64,000 bases of DNA from an archaeon (lineage in GTDB: Archaea > Micrarchaeota > Micrarchaeia > Anstonellales > Bilamarchaeaceae): positions 1 to 64,000 of the forward strand of contig JAGVNI010000006.1 of NCBI GenBank assembly GCA_020053355.1. The letters run 5' to 3'. The notes beneath the pieces were generated by a model. That model searched no databases, was not told the DNA's origin, and was given only the letters and a program-made list of their open reading frames with translations. Shown in pieces: positions 58,847 to 64,000 of the stretch. Made by a program: the position numbers and the translations under genes. How positions within the stretch are numbered: position 1 is the first letter of the stretch; every line of letters begins with the position of its first letter.

Positions 58847-59208
58847 CCCCTGCCACCCCGGTTGTTCCTTGGAATGAATAAATCGTCGCCAACACCGGCA
58901 ATCCCAGGAGGCTTGGAAGATATCGCGATATCGTCATATGAAACCGGGCGGCCTTTCGGGTAATCACCATACAGGAATTTCACCAAATCCTCGAATGTCG
59001 CAGATTCTACCGGCTTTCCCATCGCTTTTTGGAACGCCTCCTTGCCGTCTTCGCCTATTGTTGAAATCAAGCCCTGGATCGGATTCCCAGGCGCAGAGGG
59101 CTCCAGGGACGGGACCCTGCGCCTGAATGCGATCGGATTCCCGGACCTGATGGCGTGGCGTATATCGTCCCGCCTCTTCTCATCGAAAAGCGCGCGCAGG
59201 ATGCCCAT
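58843..59208 (-). CDS. LFDxxRR array gene 5
   Basis: A 121-aa protein. It begins GILRALFDEKRRDDIRHAIRSGNPIAFRRR, followed by a linker rich in Pro and Ser and a helical segment (DGKEAFQKAMGKPVESATFEDLVKFLYGDYPKG), ending in a Gly/Arg tail. The start at 59208 is used; the longer ORF begins 66 codons earlier in the preceding gene. It starts one base after gene 4 stops and overlaps gene 6 by 4 nt. Function unknown. Confidence 0.72.
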   Translation of the reverse strand: MGILRALFDEKRRDDIRHAIRSGNPIAFRRRVPSLEPSAPGNPIQGLISTIGEDGKEAFQKAMGKPVESATFEDLVKFLYGDYPKGRPVSYDDIAISSKPPGIAGVGDDLFIPRNNRGGRG

Positions 59209-59209
59209 A

Positions 59210-59569
59210 CTAATCACTCCCTTCCCTGCCTTCAACACTAATCGTGCAGATATTCCCGGTAGATATTTTCGATGGCGTAATCGTGATTTTCTTGCCGTCC
59301 GGCAGAGTGATTCTGCTCTCCTTTTCCATGGGGTATCCTCCGCGCACGACGCTTTCCCCTCCCTGTGTGATGTCGATGATGGCGCACCCGTCCGGCCGAA
59401 TCCCATCGAACCTGAAATTCAATCCGCCTGAGTGCATCGGGCCGTTGTTCTCCCCCATAATCATCTCTGCCCGGGGATTCTTTCTCCTGAATGGGAGCGG
59501 CTCGCCCTTCTCTATTGCATGGCGTAAATCCCGCCTCCTTCCCTCATCAAAAAGCGTCTGTAGTGCCAA
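59210..59569 (-). CDS. LFDxxRR array gene 4
   Basis: A 119-aa protein. The signature is ALQTLFDEGRRRDLRHAIEKGEPLPFRRK. The C-terminal part is strand-rich (GGLNFRFDGIRPDGCAIIDITQGG ... ITLPDGKKITITPSK) and resembles those of genes 2 and 3. It starts one base before gene 3 ends in the operon. No enzyme motif is visible. Confidence 0.75.
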   Translation of the reverse strand: MALQTLFDEGRRRDLRHAIEKGEPLPFRRKNPRAEMIMGENNGPMHSGGLNFRFDGIRPDGCAIIDITQGGESVVRGGYPMEKESRITLPDGKKITITPSKISTGNICTISVEGREGSD

Positions 59570-59570
59570 A

Positions 59571-59984
59571 TCAATCCCTCGATTCCTGCCTGACCGTGAC
59601 GGTCACGACATCCTGCCCCGACACGTCGCGGGCCTCTTTCGCTTCCAAAGTGAAATATGCGGGGCTGGTCGCATCCGGATTGAAGTCTTTCATTTCTTTT
59701 CGCCCGATTTTCACATGCACCTTTCTCGCCTTGCCATCATTCCCGTTCCCCTTTTCGACCATGACAATCGCGTTTTTTCCATCTACGCCAATATACCTGA
59801 AACCGAACCCCCCGATTTTAACCTGCAGCCCAAGCGTAAGTTGGTCGCGCCTGAGCGCCCGGCGTTCATCCATCGAATCAGGGGCCGGCTTCCTGTGCTT
59901 AATTAGCGCGATGACATCCCCTTTTTTGAGGGCTTCCCGTACCCTATCCCTCCTGTTTTTATCGAAAAGCGCTTGGACTGCCAT
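59571..59984 (-). CDS. LFDxxRR array gene 3
   Basis: A 137-aa protein. The signature is AVQALFDKNRRDRVREALKKGDVIALIKHR, somewhat diverged at its end. A C-terminal beta-rich part with LQVKIGGFGFRYIGVDGKNAIVMVEKGNG matches genes 2 and 4 by the IGGFxFxYxG core. It starts one base after gene 2 ends. Function unknown. Confidence 0.75.
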   Translation of the reverse strand: MAVQALFDKNRRDRVREALKKGDVIALIKHRKPAPDSMDERRALRRDQLTLGLQVKIGGFGFRYIGVDGKNAIVMVEKGNGNDGKARKVHVKIGRKEMKDFNPDATSPAYFTLEAKEARDVSGQDVVTVTVRQESRD

Positions 59985-60398
59985 TTAATCGCTCTCCGCG
60001 TACATCGATTCCACCACGATGGCGGCCTGCATCTGGGATTTTTCGCAAACCTGCGGCGCAATCCTCACCCTCGTCCCGTCCGCCGGATAATCGATTACCG
60101 TTTCCCTGCCAATCGGCAGCGTTTTCGTCTCTGTCAGGCCATCCCCGCACTTGATGCCCATTGCAATGTTGTTTCCTGCCACAGGCCCGTTGTATATGAA
60201 ATAAAATCCGCCTATCTTGTAGCTTTCACCGATGGAAAGCCTGCCATCGTATGCGCCCTTGGCGGCTTGGGAAGAACTCAACTCCGGTTCCGTGCTGTCT
60301 ATTTTCGGCTCCCTGCTCCGGAAAACGATGGGCTTGCCGCTATGAACGGCTCCCCGGATTTCCTGCCTCCTTGTCTCATCGAACAGTGCGCGAATCAT
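59985..60398 (-). CDS. LFDxxRR array gene 2
   Basis: A 137-aa protein. The signature is IRALFDETRRQEIRGAVHSGKPIVFRSRE. The C-terminal beta-rich part contains SYKIGGFYFIYNGPVAGNNIAMGIKCGDG, clearly related to genes 3 and 4. Its start overlaps the end of gene 1 by 4 nt. No catalytic motif was recognised. Confidence 0.75.
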   Translation of the reverse strand: MIRALFDETRRQEIRGAVHSGKPIVFRSREPKIDSTEPELSSSQAAKGAYDGRLSIGESYKIGGFYFIYNGPVAGNNIAMGIKCGDGLTETKTLPIGRETVIDYPADGTRVRIAPQVCEKSQMQAAIVVESMYAESD

Positions 60399-60862
60399 GG
60401 GCCCACCTTGCCTTTGGTTCCGAGCGTTGCGCGAATGGCGTCTTCTGCTTGCACCCGTTCTAGAAGTTGAAATATTAGCGCATATAGCTCTAATTGGGCG
60501 AGCATCATCTCCTCAGCCGGGGTGTATGTTACACTGATGCCATGCTTCGCATCAAAGAATTTATACCCGACAGCGACTTCCAGATGCTCGATTTCTTCGC
60601 TTCCATGCTCTGCGGCAATCTCTCCCATTTTTTTCTCGTTATATTCCGTTGCACGGTCAAGCCGGTCCTTTGTTGCATCCCCCGATTCACGGATGCTTCG
60701 TATGAACGCGCGAATCTCGCAAGCGGCAGCGTTTTCGTTCCGGGCAGGTTCTGACAACCCCGGATTTTTCATGCGCTGGAATGGCAGGGGCTCGCCCTTC
60801 TCTAACGCCTTCTGGATATCGGTTCTCCTGCCTTTGTCGAATAGTGTCTTGAGTGTCATCAC
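60395..60862 (-). CDS. LFDxxRR array gene 1 (first)
   Basis: A 155-aa protein, first of the operon. The signature is TLKTLFDKGRRTDIQKALEKGEPLPFQRMK. The rest is helical (RAFIRSIRESGDATKDRLDRATEYNEKKMGEIAAEHG and a C-terminal PAEEMMLAQLELYALIFQLLERVQ), unlike genes 2-4. A TATA box and an 11-bp inverted repeat lie directly upstream. Function unknown. Confidence 0.75.
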   Translation of the reverse strand: MMTLKTLFDKGRRTDIQKALEKGEPLPFQRMKNPGLSEPARNENAAACEIRAFIRSIRESGDATKDRLDRATEYNEKKMGEIAAEHGSEEIEHLEVAVGYKFFDAKHGISVTYTPAEEMMLAQLELYALIFQLLERVQAEDAIRATLGTKGKVGP

Positions 60863-60864
60863 TG

Positions 60865-60897
60865 GCCTCTGGTGGATAATCTGTGCACCAAAGGCCT
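60865..60897. promoter_or_regulatory. 11-bp inverted repeat at the array start
   Basis: GGCCTCTGGTG (60865-60875) and CACCAAAGGCC (60887-60897) are inverse copies with one mismatch around an 11-nt loop. They lie between the TATA box and the first start codon of the six-gene array, so they can act as an operator or an mRNA leader hairpin. Confidence 0.5.
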
Positions 60898-60908
60898 TTT
60901 AAAACCTA
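60897..60908 (-). promoter_or_regulatory. TATA box of the six-gene array
   Basis: On the minus strand GGTTTTAAAAGG is placed to start transcription about 15 nt before the first gene of the array. No other promoter was noticed within the array. Confidence 0.5.
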
Positions 60909-60956
60909 TTTTTACGCCATTTACCACACTAAAACAATAAAACAAGGCTAAGCGGC

Positions 60957-62057
60957 TTAAGTGGTGATTCTGTCCACCATCTTCTTCTTTTCGGCGTCCT
61001 TGACTTCCATGGCGATGCGCCTGCCGAAGGAAACGCTTTCGCGGAAAAGGTAGCCTGAATACGGCGTGAAGCGGGTTCCTGGGGAGCCGGGCATCCTAAG
61101 CGAGATGTCGAAGCACGTGAACTTCTCCCCGTTATCCTCGATGAACGCGCCCTGGAGGGCGAATGGGCCGATGATGCCGTCCTTGTACTCCTTTTGCACT
61201 GCGCGGACGAACTTCTCGCCGATTTCAAAGCACTGGTCAAGGAGCGATTCGCGCATTGTGCAGGCGATATGCCCGACTTCTATGGTCGAAGGCTGCTGCA
61301 TCTTCAGGAGTTCCAGTTGCACATCCGCAGGCATCCGGAGATAGCCGTCGATATTCGTCTGCCTCCTCGTATCGAGCCCCAGAAGCTCCAGTTCCTCATG
61401 GACAGGAGAATAGAAAAAGTTCAGGTTGAAGTGCGAGCCCACGATATATTCCTCGACTGTGGCTTTCGAGAGCTGCTCCTCAGTAGTCTTTCCGCTTTTC
61501 ACAAGGGCTTCCGAGCGCTCTTTGTATTCCTCATAGCTCCGTGCCAGGAAGAACGCCCGTTCATACGTCCTTTTCGCCTCGCTCACTTTCACGATGCAGA
61601 GCCTGTCGATGTCTTTCGGGGACTTGAACTTCTTAGGTGTGCGCATCCCGGCCTTCTCCATAAGGTAATACTGGTTCTTCGGCGCATCGCGCTCCTCGGC
61701 TCGGAGCAGGTACTTGTTCCCAAAGACCGGAATCGTGAACTGCTTCTCGATTGCCTCGTAGCCCACATACACGGCGAACGAGCGGTTCGGGACGAAGATG
61801 GCGTTGCGCTTGTTGAGGAAATCGATGTTCTGAGGCAGGACCATCTCGCTGAACTTGTTGACAAGAAGAAGCTCGTCCACCACGCCGATTTCTTTGGTTA
61901 CGCCTCCGGTCTCCCGTTTCCGGGTCTTGTACGGCCCCAGATACGTCTTCTCCCTGCCCCTCTGCGCAACTACAAGAGTATTGAAGCCCTCCTGCTTCGC
62001 GCCTTCGCTGACATCCAAAGCCGAGTGGCTACCTAATGTAGAAATAGTGTGCTTCAT
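60957..62057 (-). CDS. purP: 5-formaminoimidazole-4-carboxamide ribonucleotide synthetase
   Basis: A 366-aa ATP-grasp enzyme that formylates AICAR using formate and ATP, the archaeal substitute for the PurH transformylase step. The start ISTLGSHSALDVSEGAKQEGFNTLVVAQ and FNLNFFYSPVHEELELLGLDTRRQTNIDG are PurP hallmarks; PGSPGTRFTPYSGYL lies near the end. It is upstream of the six-gene array on the same strand, separated by about 95 nt that carry the array promoter. Confidence 0.95.
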   Translation of the reverse strand: MKHTISTLGSHSALDVSEGAKQEGFNTLVVAQRGREKTYLGPYKTRKRETGGVTKEIGVVDELLLVNKFSEMVLPQNIDFLNKRNAIFVPNRSFAVYVGYEAIEKQFTIPVFGNKYLLRAEERDAPKNQYYLMEKAGMRTPKKFKSPKDIDRLCIVKVSEAKRTYERAFFLARSYEEYKERSEALVKSGKTTEEQLSKATVEEYIVGSHFNLNFFYSPVHEELELLGLDTRRQTNIDGYLRMPADVQLELLKMQQPSTIEVGHIACTMRESLLDQCFEIGEKFVRAVQKEYKDGIIGPFALQGAFIEDNGEKFTCFDISLRMPGSPGTRFTPYSGYLFRESVSFGRRIAMEVKDAEKKKMVDRITT

Positions 62058-62079
62058 GACGCCATTTTGACCATGAAGG

Positions 62080-64000
62080 TTAATATTCCCGTTTCTTCGG
62101 CTTCCAATCCGGGTCGCAGTCGTACGGGGTGGAAAGGAGGCTATCGAGCTGTTTCACAGTCACCCTGTAGTCCTCCCTGTATTCATCAATATAAGTGTTG
62201 CTGAAAAAATCGCTCTGGCCTGCAGCCTGCCTCCAGCCGCCCATCCATGGCGAACCATCCGCCCATTCCGAGAGGCCTTTTTCATAAGCGGTTCTGGCCT
62301 TGCAGTCATTGTCTTTGGTGATGACTCCTCGTTCGACCCACAGGAGGTTCGTCGGGTTGGCCGAGGCGCTTTTCATCCATACCTGCCAGCTGATTCTGGA
62401 AACGAACGGCGCTTCCCATCCGCTGTCCAATCCCCTTGCCGCAAGCTCCTTCCTCACCGCTCCGATGACCTGCGGGAAAGTGCCAATCAAGGTATATCGC
62501 AGCATGTTATACGCCATGTACGCCCTGCACACCTCCGCCCCGTTCCCGCGCATTCTCATATCCAATCCATTAGGCAGGTTGCGGACCAGCTGGTAGCGTT
62601 CGTTATATCCCATCCGGGCGAACTGTTCCCTTGCCTTCGGATTGGTTTTTTCGGTGAGCAGGAGCGGTATCAGCATATATGGGACCATCTTCACGGAATT
62701 GAAAAACATGTCCTCGCCCATTCCCCCCAAAGCGAGCATGTGAGTTCCGCCGGATTGCCAGCTCAGGTTTCGGGCGCGGAGCGCTTCGGCCCACTCGAAA
62801 TGCTTTTTCCAGAATTCCGCTCCCCGCCTTTCGTCAAGGTACCAGAGCGATAACGCCATCCTGCCGCCCTCTTCCGCGGTTTTCCTCCTCTCATCCGCCG
62901 AATCGGCCGCATGAGGCTTTCCGAGCTCCCTCAGCTTCAGCGCTAGATAGCCGTTCATTTCGGCAATCATGCCGTAAAGCTCGGCGCGGCCGTAATCAGT
63001 CAACTCTTTCCTGCCTGTCAATTTCGATAAGTCATCCACCGCTTCCGCGACAAGCTGGACATTCTCCAATTCCTTGCTTTCGGGTTTTCCCCCCGCATCC
63101 CGGGTTTCCTCTACCTCAACCGGAATATCCTCTGCCTGCTTTTGCTCCGCCTTCTCCCTGGACCCGCAGTCAAGGATTGCCTTATCATCCGCATAGGCCC
63201 AGGAATACCCATCCCAATTGTATCCCCTGGAAGCGAAACGAAGCCCCCTGGCGGCTTTCTGGCTGATTATCCCAGAAACATTCCTGGTGCCGTATACTTC
63301 CTGCATGATGCGGTCCTCTGGATTCCAGTATTCGCCCGAAGCCTGCTGGGTCTGGATGCGCGGCAGGGCGGCTTGCGCCTTTAAGGGCATATGCGGTGGA
63401 AAACCCAGCCCTAAGATGACCAAGCTTAATGCAACCGAATCAGCAATCATCTTGACGCTCAGGTCCACCTCCGACATGTCTATCGGGGTGTTCCGGTATC
63501 TGCCGATTCCCCTTATCCAGAACGGAAACATCATTCCCGGAAACCTGTCTTTGCACAGCGGATAATCAAACCCGCCCCCGTGAACCAAGTATCTTGCGAT
63601 GAGGCTCTCCGCGGAGAACGCCTTGCCTCCCGGACATCTCTCCATGCCGGTGACCAGGTCCCTCATGGCAAAGCGGTTGAAAATGACCGGGGCGAGGTGT
63701 GTCGAATATGAGACGAGCATCACATCCTTCTCCCCTGCGTCATAGGCCAATGCCGCCACGAGCTGAGAGAGCGCCTCGCAGTTGCCGCCTCCTGCAAACA
63801 GGGCATCGGAGAGCGTGCGCTTGCTGAGCCGGTATCGCATCCTGCCTAGCGCTTCCGGAACTGCTCTGGGAAGGCTTGACCCCCCGTCAATCCCGTTGCG
63901 GAGGGAATCAAGGAGGGCATCATAACTGGCCATCGCCTTTTCCGCATCAAATGTGCGGCCATGCTCTTCTGCATCGATGCGGTTCGCGTTTATCAGGAAT
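62080..64000 (-). CDS. Large protein with transglutaminase-like N-terminal pattern, 5' truncated by the window
   Basis: The ORF runs from the stop at 62080 past the ATG at 63933 to the window edge with no stop codon, so the true start is probably outside; 617 aa are visible from the inner ATG. Near the visible N-terminus GGGNCEALSQLVAALAYDAG followed by VSYSTHLAPVIF places a Cys and a His as in transglutaminase/papain-like folds. The middle has a Lys/Glu-rich linker and the C-terminal half is helical and Trp-rich (WMGGWRQAAGQSDFFSN). No family was assigned. It ends 22 nt before the purP start. Confidence 0.6.
   Translation of the reverse strand, partial: FLINANRIDAEEHGRTFDAEKAMASYDALLDSLRNGIDGGSSLPRAVPEALGRMRYRLSKRTLSDALFAGGGNCEALSQLVAALAYDAGEKDVMLVSYSTHLAPVIFNRFAMRDLVTGMERCPGGKAFSAESLIARYLVHGGGFDYPLCKDRFPGMMFPFWIRGIGRYRNTPIDMSEVDLSVKMIADSVALSLVILGLGFPPHMPLKAQAALPRIQTQQASGEYWNPEDRIMQEVYGTRNVSGIISQKAARGLRFASRGYNWDGYSWAYADDKAILDCGSREKAEQKQAEDIPVEVEETRDAGGKPESKELENVQLVAEAVDDLSKLTGRKELTDYGRAELYGMIAEMNGYLALKLRELGKPHAADSADERRKTAEEGGRMALSLWYLDERRGAEFWKKHFEWAEALRARNLSWQSGGTHMLALGGMGEDMFFNSVKMVPYMLIPLLLTEKTNPKAREQFARMGYNERYQLVRNLPNGLDMRMRGNGAEVCRAYMAYNMLRYTLIGTFPQVIGAVRKELAARGLDSGWEAPFVSRISWQVWMKSASANPTNLLWVERGVITKDNDCKARTAYEKGLSEWADGSPWMGGWRQAAGQSDFFSNTYIDEYREDYRVTVKQLDSLLSTPYDCDPDWKPKKREY

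Overview
The window reads as a 64 kb piece of an archaeal chromosome. Archaeal markers are aIF5B, PCNA, an archaeal-type PheT, PurP, Rad50, an archaeal Ogg-type glycosylase, a split transketolase, a two-subunit ADP-forming acyl-CoA synthetase and a COG1709-type regulator. Many genes have a TATA-like box about 25 nt upstream of the start codon, which suggests leaderless mRNAs; poly-T stretches follow some genes. Genes are short, tightly packed and often overlap by 1-4 nt. The many small lineage-specific membrane proteins fit a small-genome archaeon, possibly DPANN-like (Diapherotrites or Micrarchaeota), but the sequence alone does not fix the lineage. Some genes look bacterial in type (MetK, ATP-dependent PEPCK, MFS, PrsW), suggesting transfer. 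One tRNA and no rRNA or CRISPR array were found.

Layout. 0-4 kb: DsrE-like protein, small genes, and an rpe-tktN-tktC pentose phosphate operon. 4-7 kb: AbrB-like regulator with a NitT/TauT-type ABC transporter, behind a repeated TATTGGT operator. 7-10.7 kb: AdoMet decarboxylase-like protein, a secreted Cys-rich protein, a FemAB/GNAT-like protein and a thiolase. 10.7-20 kb: purF, pheT, a Cas2-like small protein, ADP-forming acyl-CoA synthetase subunits with an HD-domain protein, PduO-type cobalamin adenosyltransferase, pckA and a DNA glycosylase. 20-24.5 kb: MFS transporter, DUF2207 protein, Nudix hydrolase and two small membrane proteins. 24.5-26.7 kb: an accessory island in which a DUF2178/HTH pair and a TIR-domain gene are separated and bordered by three copies of CAGACCGCACGT.

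26.7-35.5 kb: Na/phosphate symporter-like protein, PrsW-like protease, a membrane-anchored protein, Rad50, a degenerate kinase-like protein and PCNA, then a probable C/D box sRNA with its own TATA box. 35.5-45 kb: a large unknown protein, a GT-C-like membrane enzyme, a kinase/dCMP deaminase fusion, a methyltransferase, aIF5B and a helical-protein pair. 45-58.5 kb: metK, tRNA-Val(GAC), pyrG, small Cys-bearing membrane proteins, a COG1709-like regulator with a short uORF, purQ, vapBC, ftsZ, NAD kinase, a ZIP transporter, serA and an ACT-domain protein.

58.5-60.9 kb holds the most unusual locus: six tandem, translationally coupled small genes on the minus strand. Their products share an N-terminal signature of about 30 residues (LFDxxRRxxIRxAxxxGxPxxFRR) followed by different C-terminal parts, three of them with a related beta-rich domain. 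One TATA box with an 11-bp inverted repeat lies upstream. purP and a 5'-truncated protein with a transglutaminase-like Cys/His pattern follow. No gene-free stretch exceeds 300 bases once these features are placed.
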